Shown one piece after another: positions 1-9,932 of a DNA stretch of 64,000 bases. The notes below the pieces were generated by a model. The model searched no databases. It saw only the letters and a list, made by a program, of their open reading frames with translations, and was not told the origin of the DNA. Made by a program: the position numbers and the translations under genes. Each line of letters starts with the position of its first letter. The stretch's first letter is position 1. The stretch covers positions 62,001 to 126,000 of the forward strand of contig NZ_JACHHY010000003.1 in assembly GCF_014202905.1 (NCBI RefSeq), given 5' to 3'. The DNA comes from Chitinivorax tropicus (GTDB lineage Bacteria > Pseudomonadota > Gammaproteobacteria > Burkholderiales > SCOH01).

Positions 1-1041
1 ATCTCTGACATCTCCAACCAAGTAGTCGATCAATTGTTCTGGGTGTTTTTGTTCAAACTCTTGTTCGATCGTGTATAGGGCAAATTCGCTTTGCTCGAAC
101 AACACCAAGCGACGTGGTTTGAATCTGAGAATCTGCCGTGCCAGCTCCGAACCAATTGAACCACCCGCACCACTGACCAGTACAACCTGATCGGTAATCA
201 GGTGTTTGAGCCCGGCGATATCCAGGTTGACGGGGCTTCTGCCAAGTAATTCATCGATTTCCACTTCTTTGACGGCTGAAATGGATACATTGCCTGATAG
301 CAGATCATCCAGCGATGGCACGGTCAGGACTTTTACCGAAGCAGCTTCACACGCTCTAACCATGCGCTCTCGTTCTGCTGGTTCGGCTGAGGGTGCAGCA
401 ATGACGCATGTTGTCACCCCCATGCGCCTTGACCAGGTACTCAATTCTTGAGTGGCGCCCAGAACCTTGACACCATGAATCTCACGTTTGTGTTTGGCTG
501 GATTATCATCCAGCAGCCCGACGACACGCCATTTCGGATGCCGGGAGAGATCCCATAGCAGTTTGGAGGCCGCTGCCCCCGCCCCAATGACGAGGATGGG
601 TTCGCGATCGGCAACATATTCGATTCTATCTTTCCATGAGCGGTAGAGGGCTCGACTGCCACCCATGATGCAGATCAGCAACAGGGGATTCAAAATCGCC
701 ACGGACCTTGGGATATGGCTGATCTGCAACATATAGATCAACAAAAAAGTCGCCATGGTCCCAACGGAAACAGCAGCCACGATATTTTTCAGGTCTGGCA
801 GACTTGCATATCGCCAGATGCCACGATAGAGGCCGAACTTCCAGAAGAAGATCGTGTAAAGGCTGACAGCTAATGCCATGGAGTACCAGACGGCTTGTGA
901 GAAGGGCATTGGTAGGTTCAGATTGAAGCGCAACCAGAACGATAGATACCATGCCAAGCAGGCGGCAAAAACATCATGGCCGAATGCCAGTAAGGGTAGT
1001 AGCCCATATTGGGCGAAATAACTGAATGTGATTTTTTTCAT
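1..1041 (-). CDS. CapD/WbpM/PglF-family nucleotide-sugar epimerase/dehydratase, 3' end outside window
   Basis: Membrane-bound UDP-sugar 4,6-dehydratase/epimerase family, which supplies sugar precursors for surface polysaccharide. 347 residues are visible from ATG at 1041 and the frame is still open at base 1. Four hydrophobic segments lie at about residues 13-36, 50-68, 88-106 and 114-128. A first Rossmann fold has VIGAGAAASK (151-160), and the NAD-binding motif VSGAGGSIGSEL is at 289-300. Full-length members are about 600-650 residues, so roughly half is missing. The gene diverges from the EpsB-type sugar transferase, which suggests a shared role in exopolysaccharide synthesis. The exact sugar product cannot be told from this part. 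Confidence 0.88.
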   Translation of the reverse strand, partial: MKKITFSYFAQYGLLPLLAFGHDVFAACLAWYLSFWLRFNLNLPMPFSQAVWYSMALAVSLYTIFFWKFGLYRGIWRYASLPDLKNIVAAVSVGTMATFLLIYMLQISHIPRSVAILNPLLLICIMGGSRALYRSWKDRIEYVADREPILVIGAGAAASKLLWDLSRHPKWRVVGLLDDNPAKHKREIHGVKVLGATQELSTWSRRMGVTTCVIAAPSAEPAERERMVRACEAASVKVLTVPSLDDLLSGNVSISAVKEVEIDELLGRSPVNLDIAGLKHLITDQVVLVSGAGGSIGSELARQILRFKPRRLVLFEQSEFALYTIEQEFEQKHPEQLIDYLVGDVRD

Positions 1042-1637
1042 ATTTTTTGCCAATGGGCTAGCACACTTGCCCCGGGTGCTTGCGCAGGAACAGGACAATT
1101 CCTGCCATTGCATCGATGAAGTTCAAAATGTGTATGGCGCAGATTTTAATATTGCAAAGTAGTAATATTGTTGTGTTCTGGTTTGCCTGTGCTGACCACC
1201 GCTGCGGTCATGACAAGTGCTGCAGTAGCTCCACCAGCGTGCCGTGCAGCCCACTGTGTTTCTTTCTCAATGATCCATCACGTATTTTGATAAATCTGCC
1301 AAGTGGTATGGGCTGCGGATTTCATTGGTGAATTGGTGGAATGCACTTGATAATGCTAGCCGAAATCTTGGTAAAGCGCTATTTTAACGTTCCCTGATGC
1401 AGGTCGCTATAAATTCGTTGATGTTGATATGTAAGCTGGTTTTGGTAGAATTGCGTAAAATGCGCTCGTCATTATTCCGGTTTGCTGATACATGACAGGC
1501 CTATTGTAGGTGTGCCTTGCCGACATCATGGATTTTGACATATCGAACAAACCTCGTTCTGCGATGCCACGAATTCATTGAGCTATTTGTCGGCAGTAAA
1601 TGATCCCCCTTTCTGAAATCAATCGGTCACGATCGAT
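1042..1637. other. Long divergent intergenic region, no gene seen
   Basis: 596 bases between the divergent capD-like and sugar transferase genes. AT-richer than the flanking genes. I see no credible coding frame, tRNA or clear terminator. It must carry promoters for both directions, but neither a good -35/-10 pair nor a correctly spaced sigma54 -24/-12 element could be assigned. Confidence 0.5.
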
Positions 1638-3041
1638 ATGCTACGCATTTTCAATCACTATGTTCCATTAGCCACATTGTTGCTGCTATTCATCGAGCTG
1701 CTGGCAATTGGGTTGTCGATATATGCTGTGAATTATATGCCTTGGCAGCAGCTGGGGATTGCTGGTATGCACCAGCTCACTCAGCCGGTCTTGCCCAAGG
1801 CCGCGTTTGTGTCCCTGCTCATGGTGGCTGTCATGGCAGCCTGCGGCCTGTATCAATCGGCCTTTGTAGGCGGGATGCGTGAAATCGCGGTTCGGTTGTT
1901 CGTCGCATTTGGCCTCCCCAGTATTGCCATGGCGGTTTTGATCTATTGGCTGGAGTCGATGCGCTTCGGTGCGCGGGAAATGTTCTGGTCAATTTTGGTG
2001 TCATTTTTATCAATCTCATTGACCAGGCTTGTATTTTTCAAGTGGACGAACATCGGTATCTTCAAGCCACGCGTGTTGGTGTTGGGGACGGGGAGCCGCG
2101 CTGTCAAGGTGGATGAGGCTGCCCGCCAGCGCTTTGGTGGCAACAATCTCGATATCGTGGGCTACATGCCGCCTACGTCAGCTACACCGCACGCGGTTGC
2201 GGCTTCTCGCATTCTGCCGCAAGAGGAGAACCTGCTGGAGGCGGTCGAAAAGCATGGCATCAACGAAATCGTCATTGCGATTCGGGATCGTCGTGGCGGC
2301 AATCTGCCCATACATGAGCTGCTGGAATGCCGCATGCGCGGTGTCAAAGTTCTTGAGTTATCTACCTTTTTTGAGCGTGAGTGTGGGCAGGTCAAGCTGG
2401 ACTCACTGAACCCAAGCTGGATGGTCTTCAACGATGGCTTCAATCAAAGCAACAGTCGTGATGTGGTGAAGCGGATGTTCGACTTGGTGGCCAGCTTCAT
2501 TCTGCTGCTGGTGGCCTCTCCGTTCATGTTGATCACCGCGTTGGCAATCAAGTTGGAGGATGGCGGGCCCATTCTCTATAGCCAGGAGCGGGTAGGGCAG
2601 AATGAGCAGGTATTCACCATTTTCAAATTCCGCAGCATGCGCACCGATTCTGAAAAGGATGGAAAGCCCCGCTGGGCGCAGACCAATGATGATCGCATCA
2701 CTCGGATAGGCCGGTTGATCCGACTATTGCGGATTGACGAACTGCCGCAGATCATCAACGTATTGAAAGGTGATATGAGCTTTGTAGGCCCGCGTCCGGA
2801 GCGTCCTTTCTTTGTGAATAAACTGGAGGCGGAAATTCCTTATTACGCCATGCGGCATTGTATGAAGCCAGGCATTACTGGCTGGGCACAAGTGCGGTAT
2901 GCATATGGCGCAACAGTCGAGGATTCAAAAGAAAAGCTGCAATATGATCTTTACTATGTAAAAAACCACTCTCTCTTTCTGGACATTCTGATCCTGATCG
3001 AAACCGTGCAGGTCGTGTTGTGGGGCAAAGGGGCGCGGTGA
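1638..3041 (+). CDS. EpsB-type polyprenyl-phosphate sugar-1-phosphate transferase (PEP-CTERM/XrtA-associated)
   Basis: Initiates exopolysaccharide repeat-unit assembly by transferring a sugar-1-phosphate to undecaprenyl phosphate at the inner membrane. 467 residues: four N-terminal hydrophobic segments within about 1-135, a CoA-binding-like Rossmann domain at about 140-265, and a C-terminal bacterial sugar transferase domain from about 278. The latter shows KRMFDL, FKFRSMR, LRIDELPQ and FVGPRPERP. Architecture and length fit the TIGR03013 family that accompanies PrsK/PrsR/PrsT. It ends 6 bases before prsK, so the two are probably co-transcribed. Sugar specificity is unknown. Confidence 0.9.
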   Translation: MLRIFNHYVPLATLLLLFIELLAIGLSIYAVNYMPWQQLGIAGMHQLTQPVLPKAAFVSLLMVAVMAACGLYQSAFVGGMREIAVRLFVAFGLPSIAMAVLIYWLESMRFGAREMFWSILVSFLSISLTRLVFFKWTNIGIFKPRVLVLGTGSRAVKVDEAARQRFGGNNLDIVGYMPPTSATPHAVAASRILPQEENLLEAVEKHGINEIVIAIRDRRGGNLPIHELLECRMRGVKVLELSTFFERECGQVKLDSLNPSWMVFNDGFNQSNSRDVVKRMFDLVASFILLLVASPFMLITALAIKLEDGGPILYSQERVGQNEQVFTIFKFRSMRTDSEKDGKPRWAQTNDDRITRIGRLIRLLRIDELPQIINVLKGDMSFVGPRPERPFFVNKLEAEIPYYAMRHCMKPGITGWAQVRYAYGATVEDSKEKLQYDLYYVKNHSLFLDILILIETVQVVLWGKGAR

Positions 3042-3047
3042 TCGCGC

Positions 3048-5108
3048 ATGGCCATGGAATTGACTGTTGGCATGATCAGTTATGGTTTGGCTGCTGCAGC
3101 ATATGCTGGGTTGGCGGTCAGGCTTTATGGGCGGGTTGCGGGGGATGCGCGGAATCTGGCGCTGGTTGCGGCCTGCCTGGGGAGTTTGGCTTGGGCAGTG
3201 ATATGTGCGACCTCGCTACCATACCTGCCGCGCTGGCCTCTGGAAGCGGTAAGAAATCTGCTGTGGTTCGTGTTTGTGCTCAGTGTATTGCGAGGGAGTC
3301 TGGATGAGCGTACCCAGCAATTGGCCAAACGGCTGAATTGGGCGGTCATTGCGGTTTTCGGGGGGGTGATCGCAGCACAGCTAGTTGTGTCGCTGTATCG
3401 CCCTGCGCATACATGGCCATTGATCGGCTTGGTTGCGGGCCCGGCTGGTTATGTGATTCAGGTGCTGATCGGTTTGGTCTTGCTGGAGCAGTTATTCCGA
3501 AACACCCATGCAGAGCAACGTTGGGGGGTCAAGTTTCTCTGTCTTGGTTTGGCTGGTATTTATGTCACTGATTTCTATATGTATTCAGAGGCATTGCTGT
3601 TTCGAGGGTTGGATCGGAGCACCTATGAAGTGCGCGGCTTCGTTGCGGCATCGATGGCGCTGTTGATCGGTATTTCCTGGTCGCGCAATCCAGAGTGGGA
3701 ACTGACAGTTTCCTTGTCTCGGCGCATGTTGCTGCAATCTGCCACATTGCTGGCCGCAGGGTCATACTTGTTGCTGATGGCAGCTGCAGGGTATTACATC
3801 CGCTTCTTTGGTGGTGATTGGGGTGGGGTGCTGCAGGCATTCTTTCTGTTTGCCGCAGTGGTCTCATTATTGGCGGCCCTGTTTTCAGGAACCATCCGTG
3901 CCTATGTCAAGGTATTTGTCAGCAAGCATTTCTTCACTTATCGATATGACTATCGGGAGGAATGGCTGCGGTTTACTCGGGCCTTGTCAGAAGGTGAGCC
4001 TGGGGTGCATTTGCGCGAACGATCGATCCGGGCGATTGCGGAGTTGGTTGAAAGCCCAGGCGGGAATCTGTGGCTGCGTGACGAGCACGATCAATTTGTA
4101 CCTTCCGCGCGCTGGAATATGGTCGAGATCTTGGCCAATGAGCCTGCCAGTTCATCATTGTGCCGTTTTCTGGAAGAGCGCCAGTGGGTGGTCGATGTCC
4201 AGGAATACAAGCGCTCGCCAGCGCACTATGTGGAGCTGTCAGCCCTCCCAGATTGGCTTGAGGCATTGAATCAGCCACGATTGATCATCCCGTTGATTCT
4301 GCATGAACGGATGATCGGATTTGTTGTTCTGGCTGAATTCCGGAGCCAATTGTCCCTGAATTGGGAGGTCAATGACTTGTTGAAAACCGCTGCTCGCCAA
4401 GCCGCCGGTTTTCTCGCCCAGCTGGAGGCCGCCCAGGCTTTGCTGGTTTCCAGACAGTTTGAGTCATTCAACCGGATGTCGGCTTTCGTGGTGCATGACC
4501 TCAAAAATGTGGTGGCTCAGCTATCACTGATGCTGAAGAATGCCGCAAGACATAAACACAATCCGGCATTCCAAGATGACATGCTGGAAACGGTTGGGCA
4601 TGCCATCGACAAGATGAATCGCCTATTGATGCAATTGCGTAAAGGTGCGCAATCCATTGATAAACCGGAGCTGACGGAGCTGTCGGACATCATTTTGAAG
4701 GTGGTGGCTGATAAATCGGAGGCGGCACCACAACCTGCGGTGTTGATCTGCAAAAAGGGTTTGGTGGTTCACGCTGACAATGAGCGTCTGCAGCGTGTGG
4801 TGGGCCACTTGGTACAGAATGCGGTCGAGGCAACACCGCCTACCGGAGAGGTCAGTGTCTGCCTGGATCAACTGGGCAATCATGCGCGTATCGAAGTCAG
4901 CGACACCGGTAAAGGCATGAGCTCGCAATTCATCCGCGAGCGGCTTTTCAGGCCATTTGAGACAACCAAGAGCATGGGAATGGGAATCGGCACTTATGAG
5001 AGCCGGGAATATATTCGTCAGCTTGGGGGCAATATCGATGTCCGCAGTGAAGAAGGCAAGGGCACTACATTTGTGGTGACTTTGCCACTGGCCCAAGCTG
5101 CCATCTAG
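3048..5108 (+). CDS. prsK: PrsK, PEP-CTERM system sensor histidine kinase
   Basis: Membrane histidine kinase paired with the sigma54 activator encoded next. 686 residues: about eight hydrophobic segments up to residue 300, a GAF-like region at about 315-460, then the phospho-acceptor motif VVHDLKN with His near 483. The HATPase_c domain follows, with LVQNAVEA, DTGKGM and MGMGIGTYESREYI. The layout is that of the TIGR02916 PrsK family. ATG at 3048 and 3054 are both possible; neither has a strong Shine-Dalgarno and coupling to the upstream gene is likely. The signal is unknown; the family is tied to exosortase/PEP-CTERM and polysaccharide loci. Confidence 0.92.
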   Translation: MAMELTVGMISYGLAAAAYAGLAVRLYGRVAGDARNLALVAACLGSLAWAVICATSLPYLPRWPLEAVRNLLWFVFVLSVLRGSLDERTQQLAKRLNWAVIAVFGGVIAAQLVVSLYRPAHTWPLIGLVAGPAGYVIQVLIGLVLLEQLFRNTHAEQRWGVKFLCLGLAGIYVTDFYMYSEALLFRGLDRSTYEVRGFVAASMALLIGISWSRNPEWELTVSLSRRMLLQSATLLAAGSYLLLMAAAGYYIRFFGGDWGGVLQAFFLFAAVVSLLAALFSGTIRAYVKVFVSKHFFTYRYDYREEWLRFTRALSEGEPGVHLRERSIRAIAELVESPGGNLWLRDEHDQFVPSARWNMVEILANEPASSSLCRFLEERQWVVDVQEYKRSPAHYVELSALPDWLEALNQPRLIIPLILHERMIGFVVLAEFRSQLSLNWEVNDLLKTAARQAAGFLAQLEAAQALLVSRQFESFNRMSAFVVHDLKNVVAQLSLMLKNAARHKHNPAFQDDMLETVGHAIDKMNRLLMQLRKGAQSIDKPELTELSDIILKVVADKSEAAPQPAVLICKKGLVVHADNERLQRVVGHLVQNAVEATPPTGEVSVCLDQLGNHARIEVSDTGKGMSSQFIRERLFRPFETTKSMGMGIGTYESREYIRQLGGNIDVRSEEGKGTTFVVTLPLAQAAI

Positions 5109-5181
5109 GTTCTGGCGGCATGATTTCATGGCTCGCATCGGTCTGATTTTGGGCCTGATCCTAACAGCGTGAGAGAGAGAA

Positions 5182-6546
5182 TTGGAAAGTTCAGCTACAC
5201 AAAGTAAAGGCACCTTACTGGTTGTTGAGGATGATCCTGGCCTGCAAAAGCAGATGAAATGGAGCTTTGATGGCTTTGAGGTGGTGGTCGCCGGCGATCG
5301 TGAAACCGCGCTGTCGATGATCCGCCGCTATGAACCGCCGGTTGTGACATTGGATCTCGGTCTCCCTCCCGATGCTGACGGAGCATCGGAAGGTCACGCA
5401 ACGCTAGAACAGATCCTGGCAATGGCCCCGGATACCAAAGTGATTGTCGTGACCGGCAATCAGGACCGTGAGAATGCGGTGCGTGCGATTGGCAATGGCG
5501 CTTACGACTTCTATCTGAAGCCATTTGATCCTGAGATGCTGCAATTGATTGTGGATCGCGCTTTCCGGCTCCATGCCTTGCAGCAGGAAAATCGGCGCCT
5601 GCAGATGCGACAAGGTGAATCGCCCATGGCAGGGTTGATCACCCGTGATCCTGCCATGCAAAAAATCTGCCGCAACATTGAGAAAGTCGCACCCAGCAGC
5701 GCCACCGTGATGTTGCTGGGTGAATCAGGAACCGGTAAAGAAGTGTTGGCAAGAGGGGTGCACCAGCTCTCGCCGCGTGCAGAGAAAAAATTTGTGGCGA
5801 TCAATTGCGCGGCGATTCCGGAAAATCTGCTGGAATCCGAGCTGTTCGGCTATGAAAAGGGGGCATTCACTGGTGCCGTGAAGCAGACCAAGGGCAAGAT
5901 TGAATATGCTGATGGTGGCACCTTGTTTCTGGATGAGATCGGTGACTTGCCCATGCCCCTGCAGGCCAAGTTGTTACGTTTTCTGCAAGAGCGCGTCATC
6001 GAGCGTGTTGGCGGCAGGGAGGAGATCCCCGTGGATGTACGGATTGTCTGTGCAACCCACCAGAACCTGCGGAACCTGATTGCTGAGGGACGTTTCCGTG
6101 AAGACCTGTTCTACCGCCTCTCGGAAATCGTCATCAATATTCCCCCTTTGCGGGTGCGAGATGGGGATGCGGTATTGCTGGCCCAGGCTTTCATGAACAA
6201 ATTCCGTCAGCAGGAAGGTCGTGGCAGCCTGTCCTTTTCTCAAGAGGCCTTGGCGGCGATCGAAAAGCATCAATGGCCCGGTAATGTGCGGGAGATGGAA
6301 AACTGTATCAAGCGGGCTGTGGTGATGGCCGATGGAGCGCAAATCGTATTGGATGATCTGGGGTTGCCGTTGACCGAGGCCGAGCTGGAGCCACTGAATC
6401 TGCGTCAGGTTCGTGAGGAAGCGGAGCGCAAGGCGATCGTCAAAGTCCTCTCACGTGTAGATGGCAATATTGCTCGCGCAGCAGATGTATTGGGGGTCAG
6501 CCGACCGACACTGTATGACCTGCTCAATCGTTATGGCTTGAAATAA
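5182..6546 (+). CDS. prsR: PrsR, sigma54-dependent response regulator of the PEP-CTERM system
   Basis: NtrC-type enhancer-binding activator. 454 residues: a receiver domain with probable phospho-Asp at residue 58 (VVTLDLGLP), and an AAA+ domain with Walker A GESGTGKE (about 180-187), an intact GAFTGA loop (about 229-234) and Walker B GTLFLDEIG. The arginine-finger motif FREDLFYRL is present, and a Fis-type helix-turn-helix ends the protein (VLGVSRPTLYDLLNRY). The frame starts with TTG at 5182 just after a GAGAGAGA stretch that serves as Shine-Dalgarno. All parts needed to drive sigma54 polymerase are present. A matching -24/-12 promoter lies at 32679-32694 before the PEP-CTERM gene. Confidence 0.93.
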   Translation: MESSATQSKGTLLVVEDDPGLQKQMKWSFDGFEVVVAGDRETALSMIRRYEPPVVTLDLGLPPDADGASEGHATLEQILAMAPDTKVIVVTGNQDRENAVRAIGNGAYDFYLKPFDPEMLQLIVDRAFRLHALQQENRRLQMRQGESPMAGLITRDPAMQKICRNIEKVAPSSATVMLLGESGTGKEVLARGVHQLSPRAEKKFVAINCAAIPENLLESELFGYEKGAFTGAVKQTKGKIEYADGGTLFLDEIGDLPMPLQAKLLRFLQERVIERVGGREEIPVDVRIVCATHQNLRNLIAEGRFREDLFYRLSEIVINIPPLRVRDGDAVLLAQAFMNKFRQQEGRGSLSFSQEALAAIEKHQWPGNVREMENCIKRAVVMADGAQIVLDDLGLPLTEAELEPLNLRQVREEAERKAIVKVLSRVDGNIARAADVLGVSRPTLYDLLNRYGLK

Positions 6547-6547
6547 A

Positions 6548-6672
6548 GGCAGGAAACCGATTGCAAGCCTGTGCGGGGTGATGTGGGGTATCACGACGCG
6601 ACAAAATTGGAATAAGATGCCCCCACTTATGTGATTGTCCGATCCAAATTGATTGGCAGGAGACGATTGCAA
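6548..6672. repeat. Two near-identical 18-19 bp motifs in the prsR-prsT gap
   Basis: The motif GGCAGGAAACCGATTGCAA at 6548-6566 returns as GGCAGGAGACGATTGCAA at 6655-6672, differing by one substitution and one missing base. The second copy is also the left half of an inverted repeat (GGCAGG at 6655-6660, CCTGCC at 6677-6682). They could be activator-binding sites or hairpin arms. Both contain TTGCA, but the spacing to the upstream GG is wrong for a sigma54 promoter. Confidence 0.5.
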
Positions 6673-6734
6673 ATTCGCCTGCCTCGAAAATAATAACCAT
6701 CGGCATTGACCGATCTAATCCGATTGAGGAGTTC

Positions 6735-9581
6735 ATGCGTTCCCGTCGTTGTTTATCTCATGTTTTTCCCGCCCAGCCCTTGGAGCCACAGCCCCATCAT
6801 GCCAAGGGGCTGACGCGCATTGCCACCATGTTGTCGTTGGCAGTGGCCTTGAGCATGACAGCTTGTAGCAAGCAGGAACCGCCCGAGGCGCTGATGAAAC
6901 AGGCTCAGCAGCTGGAGTCCAAGGGGGATCGTAAAGCGGCGATCATCCAGCTGAAGAATCTATTGCAACAAAAGCCAGACGATGGAGAGGCCCGGCTGAT
7001 GCTAGGGCGCCTGTATATCGAGACGAATGAAGCGGATCTGGCTGATATCGAATTACGTAAAGCGGCAACATTGTTGGGCGATAAAAGCACGGTTGCATTG
7101 ATGATCGCCAAATCGCTACAGGCGAAAGGTGAGCACAAAAGGTCGCTGGATGAGTTGACCAATGAGAAAGTCCCCAATGCGGATTCGAACCCAGAGGTCT
7201 TGACCCTGCGTGCAACGGCGTTGGTCGCCTTGAACCGGTTGGATGAAGCCAGAAGCAGCTTTGAGGCAGCCTTGAAAACCAAGGCCGACCACGTGCCGGC
7301 CACGATGGGTTTGGTTCGGATGGCCCTGGTGGCGGGTAATAAAGATGAGGCCAACAAGCTGATCGATGAAATCCTACGCAAAGTGCCGAAGGATGCCGAT
7401 GCGCTGCTGACCAAGGGCGACATGGTTCGGGTGGAGGGTGATAAGGTCGCAGCAGCAGACTATTATCGCCGGGCTCTGGCTGCGGACCCAGGCAAGGCAC
7501 CTGGCTATCTCACACTGGCCTCCATGGCGATTGATGATGGTAAATTTGATGAAGCGCGTACCCTGCTGAAAGATGTCAGCAAAGTAGCTCCGGGCACGTT
7601 GATGGCCAGGTATCTGGAGTCATTGCTGGCCTTCCGTGAGAAGAAATTCGACGATGCCGAACGCGCCATCCAGGAAGTGCTGAAAATTGCGCCTAAACAT
7701 TTGCAAAGCAACCTGTTGGCCGGGGCGATCGGGTTTGTCAAAGGTAACTATGCCCAGGCAGAGAACGCGTTGAAACTGGTCATTGAACATGACAAGGGTA
7801 ACAGCTACGCTCGCCGTCTGCTGGGTGCGACATTGCTCAAACAAAAGCAGCCCGAGCGTGCCATTGTATTACTGGAGGAAGGTATCCACATCAAGGCGGA
7901 TGATTCCGCCATGTTGAATCTGCTGGGTGAGGCGTATCTGCAGGCTGGCAATAACGGCAAAGCGACAGATATGTTCGCCAAAGCCTCCCAGGCTGCACCG
8001 GCTGACGCCAACACCAAGGCGCGTCTGGCATTGAGTCGCATTGCAGCGGGTGACGCGCAACGTGGCCTGTCGGACCTGGAAGCTGCATTTTCACCTGATC
8101 AGGGTTCGTTCCAGGCGGAGGTCATGTTGGTGATGACCGCACTGAATACACGTGACTTCGCCAAGGCGGCGAAGGGCGTCGAGTCATTGGAGAAGAAGCA
8201 ACCCGACAACCCATTGACCTATAACCTGAAAGCTGCGCTGGCTTTGGCAAAGGAAGACCATAAGACAGCCAGAACCCATCTTGAAAAAGCCATGCAACTC
8301 GCACCGGACTATCTGCCAGCGGCGATCAACCTGGCGCGGCTTGACCTGATCAACAATCAATATGACCAAGGCAAGAAAAGGTTGGAAGGGATTGTTGCTA
8401 AATCTCCCAAGAACGCGGAAGCCATGATGGCTTTGGCCGATTATGTCGCCTCGCAACCCAACAGCAATGCTGAGGTGATGGAATGGTTGGAAAAGGCCAG
8501 GAAGGCAGATCCCACCCTGCTTCGCCCAATCTTGTCATTGACACAGAATGCGGTCAGGCAAGGTGATATGAAAAAGGCCCTGGCGTATGCGCAGGATGGC
8601 GTGGCGTCACAACCGGACAGTGCGGAAGCACTGGACAATCTCGGGCTGACACAGCTCACGGCTGGCGACAAAAACCAGGCATTGGCGACGTTCAACAAAC
8701 TGGTACAGCTGCGGCCTAAATTACCTTCGACACATTTCCGATTGGCAAGCGCCCAGGCAGCCAATGGCGAGCTGAAAGTGGCCATTACCACTTTGCGTAA
8801 TGCGTTGGTGCTGAAGCCGGACTTCACGGATGCAAAGGTTGCATTGGTTGAGCTGTATCTGCGGGACAATCAGCCCGATGAAGCGCTGAAGGTTGCTTCA
8901 GACACCGATAAGCAAGACCCGAAATCACCTATCGGCGTTGCACTGCAAGGTGATGCCTATCTGGCGCAGAAACGCTACCCCGATGCCATCTCTGCCTACC
9001 AGAAGGCGATGGATCGTGGGCCGACCACGACAGTGGCGGTCAAATTGCACAGTGCGCAGCGTCTGGCCGGGAATACCCAACAAGCAGATGCTACGTTGAA
9101 GAAATGGCTGGCCGCCCATCCAAAGGAACTGAATGGTTACCTGTATTTGGCTGAAATACAGCTGAATGCTGCCAACCACAAAGAAGCTGCATCTCTCTAT
9201 GAGTCGGTGCTCAAACAAGCGCCGCAGAACCTATTGGCAATGAACAACCTAGCCTATCTGTATCAAAAGCTGGGTGACAAAAGGGCTGAAGAGGTTGCCC
9301 GTGCTGCATTGAAGATTGCGCCGGACAATCCAATGATTCTGGACACGCTGGCAATGATCCAGCTGGAGAAGAATGATGCAGCAGGCGCGATCGATAACTT
9401 GAAGAAAGCGCTGGATAAAGCCAAGGACAACCCCGAAATCCGTCTCCACTATGCCCAGGCGCTTGCGAAGAGTGGTAAGGCGGCTGAAGCCAGGCAGGTG
9501 GTGGATCAGCTGCTGAAAGACAAAAAAGTATCGGCCAATCTCAACCAGGAGATCATCGACCTGCAGCGCAGCCTGAAATAA
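6735..9581 (+). CDS. prsT: PrsT-type TPR-repeat lipoprotein, copy 1
   Basis: Large tetratricopeptide scaffold of the PEP-CTERM/XrtA system (TIGR02917-like), 948 residues. The N-terminal hydrophobic stretch ends in a lipobox-like LSMTAC, so it is probably a lipoprotein. The rest is TPR units, starting with ALMKQAQQLESKGDRKAAI and repeating about every 34 residues to the C-terminus. ATG at 6735 has a good GAGGAG Shine-Dalgarno. It follows prsR by 188 bases and is followed by a second paralogue. The exact role is unknown; TPR scaffolds usually organise export or assembly machinery. Confidence 0.9.
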   Translation: MRSRRCLSHVFPAQPLEPQPHHAKGLTRIATMLSLAVALSMTACSKQEPPEALMKQAQQLESKGDRKAAIIQLKNLLQQKPDDGEARLMLGRLYIETNEADLADIELRKAATLLGDKSTVALMIAKSLQAKGEHKRSLDELTNEKVPNADSNPEVLTLRATALVALNRLDEARSSFEAALKTKADHVPATMGLVRMALVAGNKDEANKLIDEILRKVPKDADALLTKGDMVRVEGDKVAAADYYRRALAADPGKAPGYLTLASMAIDDGKFDEARTLLKDVSKVAPGTLMARYLESLLAFREKKFDDAERAIQEVLKIAPKHLQSNLLAGAIGFVKGNYAQAENALKLVIEHDKGNSYARRLLGATLLKQKQPERAIVLLEEGIHIKADDSAMLNLLGEAYLQAGNNGKATDMFAKASQAAPADANTKARLALSRIAAGDAQRGLSDLEAAFSPDQGSFQAEVMLVMTALNTRDFAKAAKGVESLEKKQPDNPLTYNLKAALALAKEDHKTARTHLEKAMQLAPDYLPAAINLARLDLINNQYDQGKKRLEGIVAKSPKNAEAMMALADYVASQPNSNAEVMEWLEKARKADPTLLRPILSLTQNAVRQGDMKKALAYAQDGVASQPDSAEALDNLGLTQLTAGDKNQALATFNKLVQLRPKLPSTHFRLASAQAANGELKVAITTLRNALVLKPDFTDAKVALVELYLRDNQPDEALKVASDTDKQDPKSPIGVALQGDAYLAQKRYPDAISAYQKAMDRGPTTTVAVKLHSAQRLAGNTQQADATLKKWLAAHPKELNGYLYLAEIQLNAANHKEAASLYESVLKQAPQNLLAMNNLAYLYQKLGDKRAEEVARAALKIAPDNPMILDTLAMIQLEKNDAAGAIDNLKKALDKAKDNPEIRLHYAQALAKSGKAAEARQVVDQLLKDKKVSANLNQEIIDLQRSLK

Positions 9582-9932
9582 GGCTCGGTTCTGTTGGCGG
9601 CATTGCATGGCCCGCACTGGCCTGCACCTTGGCTTGCATAGATCACCATGCCACGCGCTTTGTACGGTGGCATCGTCCTGTGCAGGCCACCTTGGGACGC
9701 ATCGTGTTGGGCAATCTGCCTGACTGCTTGCCGGATAAGGTGTGGCATTGTGGTATTGGGTCTTGCCGTAAGACTTGAAACAGTGCGAGGCATGTGATGC
9801 CCTCAACAGCAACTGGACCAGACCACTGCCCGTGGCTTGGCGCTCGATGAGGTCGGGAGGTTGAGGGGCAAGGGGGCCATCTGGATTGGCTCTATTGAAC
9901 CGTTTTTTGCAATTCAATCATCAAGGTCTGTT
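9582..9932. other. Gap between the two prsT-type genes
   Basis: 351 bases. A coding frame in phase with copy 2 extends upstream to 9837, but the best start for copy 2 is ATG 9933. I see no other gene and no clear terminator. A weak sigma54-like stretch ending in TTTTGCA near 9898-9912 lacks the GG of the -24 element and is not claimed as a promoter. Confidence 0.4.

Noticed and set aside
1-1041. Apparent break of the first minus-strand gene into short frames
   Set aside because: Direct reading of the complementary strand gives one open frame of 347 codons from 1041 to base 1; it only lacks its stop because the window ends.
6655-6672. Possible sigma54 promoter before prsT copy 1 (TTGGCAGGAGACGATTGCA)
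   Set aside because: GG and GC are 12 bases apart instead of 10; spacing is strict for sigma54.
9892-9912. Possible sigma54 promoter before prsT copy 2
   Set aside because: The -24 element reads GA rather than GG and lies too close to the start codon.
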